Below are positions 26,323-34,465 of a stretch of 64,000 bases of DNA, piece by piece; the first letter of the stretch is position 1, and the number at the start of each line of letters is the position of its first letter. A program made the translations under genes and the position numbers. Under the pieces are notes generated by a model. It was not told the DNA's origin, did no database searches, and saw only the letters and a program-made list of their open reading frames with translations. This stretch comes from Akkermansiaceae bacterium UBA7331 (lineage in GTDB: Bacteria; Verrucomicrobiota; Verrucomicrobiia; Verrucomicrobiales; Akkermansiaceae), in assembly GCA_002471255.1 (NCBI GenBank), contig DKPP01000011.1, forward strand, positions 450,642-514,641, in the 5' to 3' direction.

Positions 26323-27468
26323 TTATTTTAGTACCTTGCCGATTGGGCGGTATGCTGAAAACGCGATTGGAATCGACGAGACCAACACGCAAACTAGAAG
26401 AGAAAGACCTAGCAAGGTCATGTCGCTTTGGATCTCATTGAAAGTGAGAGTTGCATCTTTCAATTTAAAGAACTCGCCTAATACAATTGTTTGTAATTCT
26501 AAAAAGGCATAAATGGCGCCAACAAAGGCGGCACCTACAAGGAAGATATTTTCCGCAATAAAGCTAAGTACTAAGAAAATAGGGCGTACACCAAAGCTCT
26601 TCATTAGGGTGTAAACATATTCGTTTTGTCTGAATTCCATTGATGCTAGAGCTGTGAGCAAAATACCTACGATAAAGGCGATGCCAATGGAAAATCCGGC
26701 TCGACATTCCGCCTGATTGCTAAGGAGTAAATCCATTTTTTTGAGAATTGATAAACTACTTTGAATAAAAGGAATGCTATTATCTAAACGAATATAATTA
26801 GCAATAGTATTCGTGATATTTCGTATATTCTCAGCGGTCATTTCATGTACTTGAATAATGTAGCGCCAACTATCACGATTAGAAACAATGTCTGTGGAGT
26901 TCAGCGGGATGAGAATTCCACCTGAAAAGAGTACTTTGCTTAACAGGCCTTCTTCAGGTGCCTGCATAGCATAAATATCAAAAGTCGTTTCAGCGATTTC
27001 CATTTCGTTTGGTCCCGGTTGGATTTCGGCTGGCGTATCTTTTGTCGTAATTAAAATTTTAGGGTGTTCCTTGAGCGGTAAAATGTCGCTTAAACGACCT
27101 GATGTTCTAATATCGTACTCCAAGATATTAATGCTTTTGCCTTTAACTAGAGCTGCCGTGGCAGGGGAGTTTTTAAAGGAATAAACGGTGCAATCATAAA
27201 TAGAAGGAATGATTTCGCTAATCAAATTGTGATAGCCCGGATTTGTCTCGCTGGTAAAATCGTTTATGAGAATCAAATCGCCTCCGGTCTTTTTGATTTC
27301 CGTTTGGATCATTTTGGTTTGTAGCACGTAATTTGCTAAAAATGACAGAGCGCACAAGGACAAGAAAAACGCGACAAAAATCCGTGCCAGTGGGCTGGCA
27401 GGACGTTCCTTCCATCGATATATCGTATCTTTAAAGAGATACAAAATGGTTAAAATCAATGATTTCAT
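26323..27468 (-). CDS. FtsX-like/MacB-type ABC transporter permease
   Basis: 381 aa. One N-terminal helix (about 25-47) is followed by a periplasmic domain of about 220 residues, then three C-terminal helices (IGIAFIVGILLTALASMEF, LVLSFIAENIFLVGAAFVGA, LLGLSLLVCVLVSSIPIAFS). This four-helix layout is that of MacB/LolCE/FtsX permeases, which do mechanotransmission rather than classical pore transport. It overlaps the ATPase gene by 38 bp. It forms a tripartite system with the ATPase and fusion protein; the substrate is unknown. Confidence 0.8.
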   Translation of the reverse strand: MKSLILTILYLFKDTIYRWKERPASPLARIFVAFFLSLCALSFLANYVLQTKMIQTEIKKTGGDLILINDFTSETNPGYHNLISEIIPSIYDCTVYSFKNSPATAALVKGKSINILEYDIRTSGRLSDILPLKEHPKILITTKDTPAEIQPGPNEMEIAETTFDIYAMQAPEEGLLSKVLFSGGILIPLNSTDIVSNRDSWRYIIQVHEMTAENIRNITNTIANYIRLDNSIPFIQSSLSILKKMDLLLSNQAECRAGFSIGIAFIVGILLTALASMEFRQNEYVYTLMKSFGVRPIFLVLSFIAENIFLVGAAFVGAIYAFLELQTIVLGEFFKLKDATLTFNEIQSDMTLLGLSLLVCVLVSSIPIAFSAYRPIGKVLK

Positions 27469-28063
27469 CAGCGATATTAAATAGTCGTGAATCGTGAGTG
27501 CTAACGATACAAATTTTATCGGAAGTCTGCGTGGCGATTAAATTTTTAATGATGGACGTATTGGTGTCATCTAGGCCGGATGTCGGTTCATCTAATAAGA
27601 GAATGGGAGAGTTTTTCATCAAGGTACGAGCTAATGCAGCTCGTTGTGCCTGCCCGCCTGATAATGTGCCCGCTTTTTTGTTTTTAAAAGTTTCTAATCC
27701 TAATAAGTAGATTAACTCTTCCGATCGTCTTTTCCATTCTTTGGAAGGAAGCATTGCCATTTCTGCACATAATCTCAAATTTCTTTCTACCGTAGCAAGC
27801 GGTAGAAGGTTGATGCCTTGAAACATATAACTTACATCACGCTTTCTATAAAGAGTAGATGTAACTTTGCGATTATTTGGCGTCAGGATTTTTCCTTTAT
27901 TGATCTTCAGATAGCCTGCAAGGATTTTCAATAAAGTAGTTTTGCCGCAACCGGAATAACCCTTTAATACGGTGATTCCCGGTTTGAACTCTTTTGAGTA
28001 TTGATCGAAAATAAGCTGCTTCGGATTATAACCAAAACAAATGTTCTGACAGGTTAGGCTCAT
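27431..28063 (-). CDS. ABC transporter ATP-binding protein, MacB/LolD-type
   Basis: 210 aa. Walker A GYSGCGKT (residues 35-42), a Q-loop near 82 (MFQGINLLPLATVERNL, a LolD/MacB-like segment), signature LSGGQAQRAALARTLM (134-149), Walker B ILLLDEPTSGLDD (154-166) and H-loop VSTHDSRLFN are all intact. It powers the adjacent FtsX-like permease. The start overlaps the end of the membrane-fusion gene by 4 bp (ATGA) and its end overlaps the permease start by 38 bp, so the three are translationally coupled. Confidence 0.92.
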   Translation of the reverse strand: MSLTCQNICFGYNPKQLIFDQYSKEFKPGITVLKGYSGCGKTTLLKILAGYLKINKGKILTPNNRKVTSTLYRKRDVSYMFQGINLLPLATVERNLRLCAEMAMLPSKEWKRRSEELIYLLGLETFKNKKAGTLSGGQAQRAALARTLMKNSPILLLDEPTSGLDDTNTSIIKNLIATQTSDKICIVSTHDSRLFNIADEIIDFNHFVSL

Positions 28064-29133
28064 TTTTTACGTGCAATAATTTGCGTATCTCCTACGACCA
28101 ATAATTCATAATCAGGATGCAATTGTTGTAAAAGATCCTTCCATGACGAGAATAGTTGAGCTTTAGGCGAGCGTGCCAAATCAATTTTATCAAAAATTTT
28201 AATATCTCCGGATGTTTCGAAGAAAAGCTTTGCTACTAAGTTGGAACCAATCATATTATGAGCTCGCTCATGGTGCTCCGGGTCGATTTTAAAGAAATAT
28301 GCCAACATATCTCCTCCCGTACTGGTGCTTTTTTCCACTCTTTTGTGAGAATAGGTTCCTTTAATGCTTTTTCCGTTATTAAGAGGTAATTCTAGACTCA
28401 GTGATTCAGGGGGAAGCCCTGTCATTTGTGGGTTTGCGATAGAGATAGTGATGTAATAATTAGAAGTATCACAAATAATTGCTATGACACTTCCAGATTC
28501 GATGTAAAGTTCTTCTTCTCCTTTTTTGGGTAACGTGAATTGATACTGCACTATACCGTCAAAAGGCATTGTTAAGATGTAAGTTTCTTTTTTCTTTTGA
28601 AAGTCGTGCCTTAGTTTTTCTTCAAATGTTGCCAAATCATCTTTAATGATTTCACGTTTTTTGATGATGGATTCTCGAGCTTCTAAATCTTGATCTTGCT
28701 TATTAGCCGCCCATTGTTTTTCCTCTTTGGATAATTTGCTGTAAAAGTCTAGCTCTTTCAGCTGTTTATCCAGTTTTTCCAATTCTTCTTCTTTGGCTAT
28801 TTGCTCTTTGCGGATTTTTAAATTGAGTTCGATTTCTTCTAACTCAATGTCTTTTTTATTAACCGTAGCAATGATTTCGCCGGTTTTTGCTTCAGTTTGA
28901 TCGGTTATCCAGTTTGCTACGGTACCTTGAGCTGGGGTCGTAAAGGTTCTGATGCGTTCGGGGGTGATTTTGGCTCGATATTCGCCTAGATAACAAGTAA
29001 CTGCCGGATTTGTTTCCGGATGAGAAACAATTTCTTCTGCTTGGGGGATAATCTCAGCATTTGCGTGAGCATACGTAGTAAATAGTAACCCAATACCTAC
29101 GACAATGCTTGAGTTATATAAAAATCTGCTCAT
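28060..29133 (-). CDS. Periplasmic membrane-fusion-like protein (MacA/HlyD type)
   Basis: 357 aa from ATG 29133; a TTG two codons upstream is in frame. Signal peptide, then a lipoyl-like half-motif (TFTTPAQGTVANW, TGEIIATVNKKDIE), a long charged helical hairpin (about 120-200, rich in Lys/Glu, e.g. EELEKLDKQLKELD) and a second half-motif (TMPFDGIVQYQFTLPKKGEE) with beta-barrel segments after it. This is the architecture of adaptor proteins of MacAB-type pumps. It is the first gene of the coupled three-gene operon. Confidence 0.8.
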   Translation of the reverse strand: MSRFLYNSSIVVGIGLLFTTYAHANAEIIPQAEEIVSHPETNPAVTCYLGEYRAKITPERIRTFTTPAQGTVANWITDQTEAKTGEIIATVNKKDIELEEIELNLKIRKEQIAKEEELEKLDKQLKELDFYSKLSKEEKQWAANKQDQDLEARESIIKKREIIKDDLATFEEKLRHDFQKKKETYILTMPFDGIVQYQFTLPKKGEEELYIESGSVIAIICDTSNYYITISIANPQMTGLPPESLSLELPLNNGKSIKGTYSHKRVEKSTSTGGDMLAYFFKIDPEHHERAHNMIGSNLVAKLFFETSGDIKIFDKIDLARSPKAQLFSSWKDLLQQLHPDYELLVVGDTQIIARKK

Positions 29134-29143
29134 ATACAAATAT

Positions 29144-29173
29144 GGCGTAATCGATTAATATAACGATTACGCC
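29144..29173 (-). terminator. Hairpin between the lipoprotein and fusion-protein genes
   Basis: Perfect 10-base arms GGCGTAATCG and CGATTACGCC with a 10-nt loop. It lies 20 bp past the lipoprotein stop and about 10 bp before the fusion-protein start. There is only a weak T-tract, so it may be an attenuator between the two genes or may occlude the second start region. Confidence 0.5.
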
Positions 29174-29193
29174 TAAAAATTATTGTGAAAAAA

Positions 29194-29760
29194 TTAGTTG
29201 TTGCCGCTGTTTGCGTATAATACGGTTTGGCAATCTGTTGTAACAGCGTTTGTTACATCATTTAATATGGAGCTAGCACCAGATGTGATAGAAGTAGTAA
29301 CATTGGCCGTACCTTGTGATACGATGTTATTTACACTATTTGTATTTTCATTTTCGTCGGTGTAAGTGATCTCTGCCGTCCATGAAGCTGTAGCAAACCA
29401 TTCAACATTTACAGGACCGGGTTCAACTGTCGTATTGGTGTAAAATGTGCAACTGCCTTGGAAAAACGCTCCGGTGGATGTTCTGGTATAGTTAACCGTA
29501 GCTAATGCAGGAGTATTATCTTTGCCTGAAGCTAAGGTGAATGGGCCCAATTCGAAATAGCCCAAACCATTGCCTTTATATTTCACTGAAAGCTTCATAG
29601 AGCCATTGTTAGCACCTAGATTGAGATTGTTCATCACCAATTGTTGCGAAGGCTTCAAAGTTTCGCCTTGGGTTTCACCTGATCCGCCACAGGCTACCAA
29701 TGCAGCAACAGCGCCTGCTATAGCGAAGCAACCTAATGATTTTTTGTATGAAAAAGACAT
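29194..29760 (-). CDS. Uncharacterised secreted lipoprotein
   Basis: 188 aa. The N-terminus is a lipoprotein signal: basic FSYKKS, a hydrophobic stretch and lipobox ALVACGG with Cys24. After a flexible Gly/Ser/Glu linker, the mature part is Thr/Asn/Ser-rich and beta-strand-like (FELGPFTLASG, VEWFATASWTAEITYTDE); it ends with a Ser/Asn-rich tail containing a Cys (TTDCQTVLY) that could pair with the internal Cys in GSCTFYT. I recognise no family. It lies 60 bp upstream of the MacAB-like operon on the same strand and could be its cargo or partner. Confidence 0.7.
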   Translation of the reverse strand: MSFSYKKSLGCFAIAGAVAALVACGGSGETQGETLKPSQQLVMNNLNLGANNGSMKLSVKYKGNGLGYFELGPFTLASGKDNTPALATVNYTRTSTGAFFQGSCTFYTNTTVEPGPVNVEWFATASWTAEITYTDENENTNSVNNIVSQGTANVTTSITSGASSILNDVTNAVTTDCQTVLYANSGNN

Positions 29761-29901
29761 GCGATAAAGATTTTCTCTGAAAAAAAAGACAAAGCACTAT
29801 CTCGTCAATAATGAAATTAAGAAAATGAAAACTATATGAAAGAAATTGGGTAAATAAGAAAAAAGCCTTGAGTTTTATGGTAGATATGTTATTTAAAGCG
29901 A

Positions 29902-29973
29902 CCGATTTTTCGTCCGGTGGGGGAAGGTGCCCCAATTGCCTACCGGAATGAATGGGGCATACCAAAAAATCGG
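29902..29973 (+). promoter_or_regulatory. Possible structured leader of rpsA with a pseudoknot
   Basis: Arms CCGATTTTT (29902-29910) and AAAAATCGG (29965-29973) enclose two interleaved helices: TCCGGT (29913-29918) with ACCGGA (29942-29947), and TGCCCCA (29928-29934) with TGGGGCA (29953-29959). The order 1-2-1'-2' is that of a pseudoknot. It ends 27 nt before the rpsA ATG. S1 represses its own translation in E. coli through leader RNA, so a regulatory role is plausible but unproven. Confidence 0.4.
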
Positions 29974-30000
29974 CATTACGAACTCATCAACCCATATTAA

Positions 30001-31689
30001 ATGAGCAATACTGAACTGGCGGACTTGATCGATAGCAAGTTCCGCGAATTCCGCGAAGGTTCCATCGTGAATGGAGTCATTCAAGCAATCCGTCCACAAG
30101 TAGTTTTGGTGGACATTGGTTACAAGTCTGAAGGCGTTATCCCTGCCTCTGAATTTGAAGACGAAGAAATCGAAGTAGGCGACGAAATCGAAGTTCTTCT
30201 TGAGCGTCTTGAAAACGACGAAGGTATCGTTGTTCTTTCTAAAGAAAAAGCCGCACACAAACAAAACTGGGACAAAATCGTTGGCGTATTCCGTGACGGT
30301 GGCCTTGTGAAAGGTAAAGTTAAGAGCGTTGTTAAAGGCGGTCTTATGGTAAACGTAGGTGTAGAAGCCTTCTTACCTGGTTCTCAAGTTGACATCATCC
30401 CACCACGTGATTTAAACGAATACGTTGGTAAAGTTTACGAATTCAAGATCGTTAAAGTTAACGACGACCGTAAGAACATCGTTCTTTCCCGTCGTGAAGT
30501 GATTGAAGCTGAACGTGCCGATCAACGTCAACGTTTCCTTGAAACTGTTGAAGTTGGTAACAAAGTTGAAGGTATCGTTAAGAACATCACTGACTTTGGT
30601 GCATTCATCGACCTCCGTGGTATGGACGGCTTGCTCCACATCACCGACATGAGCTGGGGCCGCGTAAATCACCCATCTGAAATGCTTCACATCGGTCAAG
30701 CAATCGACGTGATCATCTTGGAAGTTGACCGCGACAAAGAACGTGTATCTCTTGGCTTGAAGCAAATGAGCGACAACCCATGGGCCGACATCGAACGCAA
30801 ATACCCAATCAACTTGCGTGTTAGCGGTCGTGTTACCAAGCTTCTTCCATACGGCGCATTCGTTGAATTGGAAAAAGGCGTTGAAGGTCTCGTACACGTT
30901 TCCGAACTTTCCTGGACCAAGCGCATCACTCGTCCGAGCGATGTTCTTAAGCTTGACCAAGAAATCGAAGCAATCGTGCTTTCCATCTCCGTTAAGGAAC
31001 AAAAAATCTCCTTGGGCGTTCGTCAACTCGAAGAAAACCCATGGGCCGATATCGAATCCCGCTTCCCAATTGGTACCCTTATCAAGGGCCAAGTTCGCAA
31101 CCTTACTCCATATGGAGCATTCGTTGGTTTGGAAGAAGGCATCGACGGCATGATCCACGTTTCCGACATGAGCTGGACCCGCAAGATCAACCACCCATCC
31201 GAAGTTCTCAAGAAGGGCGACGAAGTGGAAGCAATCGTTTTGGAAATCAAGAAAGAAGACCAACGTGTTTCCCTCGGTATCAAGCAGCTTGAATCCGATC
31301 CATGGGAATCCATCAACGACCGCTTCAAGGTTGGTGACATGGTTTCCGGTCAAGTGGCCAAGATCGCTAGCTTCGGTGCATTCGTCAACTTGGACGGTGA
31401 CATTGACGGCTTGATCCACATCTCCCAATTGAGCGAAGATCACGTAGAACGCGTGAAGGACGTTATCAAGGTAGGTGATGAAATCACTGCTCGCGTAATC
31501 AAAGTTGATAGCGTAGAACGTCGTATCGGTCTTTCCATTAAGGCTGTTAACTACGATAGCGAACAACTTCGCCGCGAAACAGCTTCCTTCGAAGCTCTTC
31601 GTCCTAGCAGCGATATGGTTGGCCTCGAACAAGCCTTCAATCTTGCTACTCGCGAGAACGAAGAATGGAGCCCATCCGAAGAAAACTAA
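30001..31689 (+). CDS. rpsA: 30S ribosomal protein S1
   Basis: 562 aa, the normal length. It binds mRNA on the 30S subunit during translation initiation. Six S1 (OB-fold) repeats are seen, beginning near GSIVNGVIQAIRPQVVLVDI, GGLVKGKVKSVVKGGLMVNV, GNKVEGIVKNITDFGAFIDL, LRVSGRVTKLLPYGAFVELE, GTLIKGQVRNLTPYGAFVGL and GDMVSGQVAKIASFGAFVNL. Codon choice is clearly biased (AAC, ATC, GAC, CGT, AAG favoured) compared with neighbours, as expected for a highly expressed gene. A strong terminator follows. The upstream leader may be structured. Confidence 0.97.
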   Translation: MSNTELADLIDSKFREFREGSIVNGVIQAIRPQVVLVDIGYKSEGVIPASEFEDEEIEVGDEIEVLLERLENDEGIVVLSKEKAAHKQNWDKIVGVFRDGGLVKGKVKSVVKGGLMVNVGVEAFLPGSQVDIIPPRDLNEYVGKVYEFKIVKVNDDRKNIVLSRREVIEAERADQRQRFLETVEVGNKVEGIVKNITDFGAFIDLRGMDGLLHITDMSWGRVNHPSEMLHIGQAIDVIILEVDRDKERVSLGLKQMSDNPWADIERKYPINLRVSGRVTKLLPYGAFVELEKGVEGLVHVSELSWTKRITRPSDVLKLDQEIEAIVLSISVKEQKISLGVRQLEENPWADIESRFPIGTLIKGQVRNLTPYGAFVGLEEGIDGMIHVSDMSWTRKINHPSEVLKKGDEVEAIVLEIKKEDQRVSLGIKQLESDPWESINDRFKVGDMVSGQVAKIASFGAFVNLDGDIDGLIHISQLSEDHVERVKDVIKVGDEITARVIKVDSVERRIGLSIKAVNYDSEQLRRETASFEALRPSSDMVGLEQAFNLATRENEEWSPSEEN

Positions 31690-31713
31690 GCTAATCGCTT
31701 AAATACATTTATT

Positions 31714-31753
31714 CAAATGCCACCTTCTTCATTGAGGGTGGCATTTGTTTTTT
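31714..31753 (+). terminator. Intrinsic terminator of rpsA
   Basis: 13-base stem CAAATGCCACCTT / GAGGGTGGCATTTG region (one G-U pair), 8-nt loop, followed by six T residues. Confidence 0.85.
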
Positions 31754-31767
31754 CTTTATTAAGAGAT

Positions 31768-31799
31768 AAAAAAAGAGAACCGGCTCACACCGATTCTCT
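31768..31799 (-). terminator. Intrinsic terminator of the M60-like protease gene
   Basis: On the minus strand, AGAGAATCGG pairs with CCGGTTCTCT (one G-U), followed by a run of seven T residues. It lies 21 bp past the stop. Confidence 0.75.
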
Positions 31800-31820
31800 C
31801 AAATAATTATTTGGATAAAC

Positions 31821-33284
31821 TTATTTCAAATTTTCTTTCCATGGGATTTGGGTGTCGTTTGGATCTACCGTCATTCCATGCTCATTGAACCAAGGGAACA
31901 TATCTTTACCCATAGCAATGCTGATGATAGCTACGGTATCGTTCATGTTATAGCGATGGTCTAATTTGGCCGGAACGAATTTGCGCTTGGCACGGAAATA
32001 CTTGCCTAAGAAATCCGGTTCGGATTTTTTCAATTCTTCAAATACCCAGAAGCTTTTGCCCCAATGAATTTCATTTTTCTTTCCTGCGTCGAGTTCCGGC
32101 GCACTTGAATCGGTGGCATTACCATTGATATCATAGAGTTTCATCGTAGGATCGATTCTTGAAGCACGCTGAATGTTTTGGGCGATTCTCTTATCGCCTT
32201 CTTCTTTATATCCTGCATCACCCATGACTAAGTCACCAACATAGGTGGCGATTGGTTCATTCCAAACTTCCGGATGTGGTAATACCCAAGAGTGAGTAAA
32301 CTCATGAGTGAGGAACTCGATCATGCCGTGTTCTACTTTAGGGAAGTTTTCCCAAAAAACAGCTAAACCAACAAAACCACCGGCAGAAAAACCACCCCCA
32401 CCTGTGCTAAGTAAACCAATTTTAGAACCCATACCTTCGGATAGAGGCACACCCATTCTTTTTTCAATAAGAGGAGTAGTCTTACCTTGAATTCTTACCA
32501 TATCATTGAAATATGGTGCCATATAGTCGCTGTAATAGAATGTAATACCATTAATGTCTTTTACATTACCCATTTTTTGGGAACCAAGTTGAGGTAATGC
32601 CGCCTTGGTATCTACTTCTTTGGTGCTTGCCGCTTTTTGGAGTATAGGAGTTACCCATTTATTGTTGATTGGGTCAGACGCATCAGGTCTGTTCCCGAAT
32701 AAATTGCGAGATCCTAATAATAAAACCCCTTTGCCTATTTTTTTGGCCGCTAAAATAACTTGGTCTTCAGACCCTTGTACCAATGGAGTCCATTTTTTGG
32801 GTTCATTAAGTTTTAAGTAGTCAAAATTACCACCTTCAATTTCAGAATCTATTCCGATGGCTTTAGTTCCCTTAAACGGACCCGTTGCTTTGCCTTCAAA
32901 ACTTGCTCCAAATGCTTTGGCTAAATCATTTTGTCCTTTATTTCCTTTAGATCCACCAATTAAGACGCACCCACCATTCTTAAGATAATTTTTTAAGAAA
33001 TTAATATCCTTTGCATTATATGTTAGATGAGGGTCGCAACCTAAAAGAAGTATCAAATTGATGTTTTTTGTATCTATGTCATATAAATTACCCCAATTGG
33101 TAATAATTTTTTGCTGGGGAAGGTATTGTTTTTGGAATCTACCGTCTGTATAAAATGAAAATTCATGAGACAAGTCAGCGATGCCATGGATCGGAGGCCC
33201 TTCTTGAGCAATCACTTGCAATGAAGATAGCGCTAGTGTTGTGCATAGCGCAGGTAAAAAACTCAAATGTAATTTTTTCATCAT
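31821..33284 (-). CDS. Secreted M60-like zinc metalloprotease with a GATase-like domain
   Basis: 487 aa with a signal peptide ending SLQVIAQ. Residues about 45-215 look like a class-I glutamine-amidotransferase-like fold (NLILLLGCDPHLTYN, FLKNYLKNGGCVLIGGSKGN, GVLLLGSRNLFGN) but without the Cys-His-Glu triad being obvious. The C-terminal part has EFLTHEFTHSWVLPHP (His327, Glu328, His331) followed by WNEPIATYVGDL, an HExxH-x(11)-E site of the M60/gluzincin type. M60-like proteases cleave mucins and other O-glycoproteins, which fits the glycan genes in this window. The family call is by motif and layout. It has its own promoter and terminator. Confidence 0.65.
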   Translation of the reverse strand: MMKKLHLSFLPALCTTLALSSLQVIAQEGPPIHGIADLSHEFSFYTDGRFQKQYLPQQKIITNWGNLYDIDTKNINLILLLGCDPHLTYNAKDINFLKNYLKNGGCVLIGGSKGNKGQNDLAKAFGASFEGKATGPFKGTKAIGIDSEIEGGNFDYLKLNEPKKWTPLVQGSEDQVILAAKKIGKGVLLLGSRNLFGNRPDASDPINNKWVTPILQKAASTKEVDTKAALPQLGSQKMGNVKDINGITFYYSDYMAPYFNDMVRIQGKTTPLIEKRMGVPLSEGMGSKIGLLSTGGGGFSAGGFVGLAVFWENFPKVEHGMIEFLTHEFTHSWVLPHPEVWNEPIATYVGDLVMGDAGYKEEGDKRIAQNIQRASRIDPTMKLYDINGNATDSSAPELDAGKKNEIHWGKSFWVFEELKKSEPDFLGKYFRAKRKFVPAKLDHRYNMNDTVAIISIAMGKDMFPWFNEHGMTVDPNDTQIPWKENLK

Positions 33285-33294
33285 GATTATTACG

Positions 33295-33322
33295 ATATTA
33301 GATAATTTTTCTTTCGAATCAA
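33295..33322 (-). promoter_or_regulatory. Predicted promoter of the M60-like protease gene
   Basis: Minus strand: TTGATT, 16-nt spacer, TAATAT, 10 nt before the ATG at 33284. Confidence 0.6.
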
Positions 33323-33362
33323 TGATCTAAACTTGGTCTATTTTTGTTGCCATATCATAGAC

Positions 33363-33390
33363 TGGACGTGTGCATAAAAGAGCCTATGAT
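33363..33390 (+). promoter_or_regulatory. Predicted promoter of the YeiH-like gene
   Basis: TGGACG, 16-nt spacer, TATGAT, 8 nt before the ATG at 33399. Confidence 0.45.
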
Positions 33391-33398
33391 GAAAGCGG

Positions 33399-34304
33399 AT
33401 GAAAAAATTTGTATATATATTATTATGCTTGAGTTGTTTCACGCCATGGATGAATGCACCTTTAGCGCTTGTATTAGGTATCGTTTTTAGTTCTTTATGG
33501 GGGTTCCCTTTTGGATCCGAACCCGGTAAATGGATTAGTTTACTGTTGAAAGTTAGTGTTGTCGGACTAGGTTTTGGCATGAATGTGGAGAGTGCTATTG
33601 ATGCCGGGAGCAAGGGTATCGGATTGACGATTGGATCTATTATATTTGTTTTAGTGGCCGGATACTGGTTAGGTAAATGGATGAAAATGCCTATTAAGGA
33701 GTCCTTTTTGATTTCTTCGGGTACGGCTATTTGCGGGGGTAGTGCCATTGCTGCTGTCGCTCCGGCTGTTAAAGCTGACGGTAAATCCATTTCAGTATCG
33801 TTGGGGGTAGTGTTTGCCCTTAATTCCGTAGCTTTAGTAGTGTTCCCGCCATTGGGCCATTTATTTCAAATGACTCAAGAGCAATTTGGTCTTTGGTGTG
33901 CGATTGCTATTCATGATACTAGCTCTGTGGTGGGTGCGGCAAGTGCCTACGGTGGGGAAGCTTTGGCTATCGCTACTACAGTGAAATTAGCACGTGCCTT
34001 GTGGATTATTCCTTTAGCTATTTTAGCTGCATGGTTATTTAAATCGAAGGATACAAAGCCTAGTATTCCTTGGTTTATTGCCTTTTTCATAGGGGCGTTA
34101 TTGATGAATAGTTATTTGCCGATTCCGGAAATTGTTTCAGGTAGTATTGTTGATTTTTCGAAAATGCTTCTCATTTTAACACTACTTTTAATTGGTAGTA
34201 CTTTATCATGGGATCGCGTGAAATCTGTTGGTTGGCCTCCTCTTATTCAAGGCGTGATTTTATGGGTAGCCGTATCGATATTATCATTCTTAATGATTTA
34301 TTAA
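33399..34304 (+). CDS. YeiH-family (UPF0324) putative sulfate/anion exporter
   Basis: 301 aa, an integral membrane protein with about nine or ten helices. Family motifs are clear: LKVSVVGLGFGMNVE, ISSGTAICGGSAIAAVAPAV, LGVVFALNSVALVVFPPLGH, FGLWCAIAIHDTSSVVGAA and TVKLARALWIIPLA. YeiH/PSE proteins are annotated as putative sulfate exporters; the true substrate is not established. It is slightly shorter than the usual 330-350 aa because the N-terminal helix region is reduced. It is a single gene that converges on pckG across a bidirectional terminator. Confidence 0.88.
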   Translation: MKKFVYILLCLSCFTPWMNAPLALVLGIVFSSLWGFPFGSEPGKWISLLLKVSVVGLGFGMNVESAIDAGSKGIGLTIGSIIFVLVAGYWLGKWMKMPIKESFLISSGTAICGGSAIAAVAPAVKADGKSISVSLGVVFALNSVALVVFPPLGHLFQMTQEQFGLWCAIAIHDTSSVVGAASAYGGEALAIATTVKLARALWIIPLAILAAWLFKSKDTKPSIPWFIAFFIGALLMNSYLPIPEIVSGSIVDFSKMLLILTLLLIGSTLSWDRVKSVGWPPLIQGVILWVAVSILSFLMIY

Positions 34305-34401
34305 TTTTGCTCATTATTAACGCCGGTTTGCTATGATTTAATCACTAGTATACCGGCAAATTTATCGACAAGATTTCTGTATAATTTTTAATGTCGAAAA
34401 T

Positions 34402-34440
34402 AAAGAAGGCCACCTTGCATGGAGCAAGGTGGCCTCTTTT
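34402..34440. terminator. Bidirectional terminator between the YeiH-like gene and pckG
   Basis: Perfect 12-base stem AGGCCACCTTGC / GCAAGGTGGCCT with an ATGGA loop; an A-rich left flank and a CTTTT right flank allow it to serve both converging genes. Confidence 0.85.
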
Positions 34441-34465
34441 AAGAAGTATATCTAATCTTTAAGGA

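Noticed and set aside
30412..31632. 406-codon open frame antisense to rpsA
   Set aside because: It mirrors the strong codon bias of rpsA, has a Phe/Asp/Val-rich translation with no domain and no start signal; the sense gene is certain.
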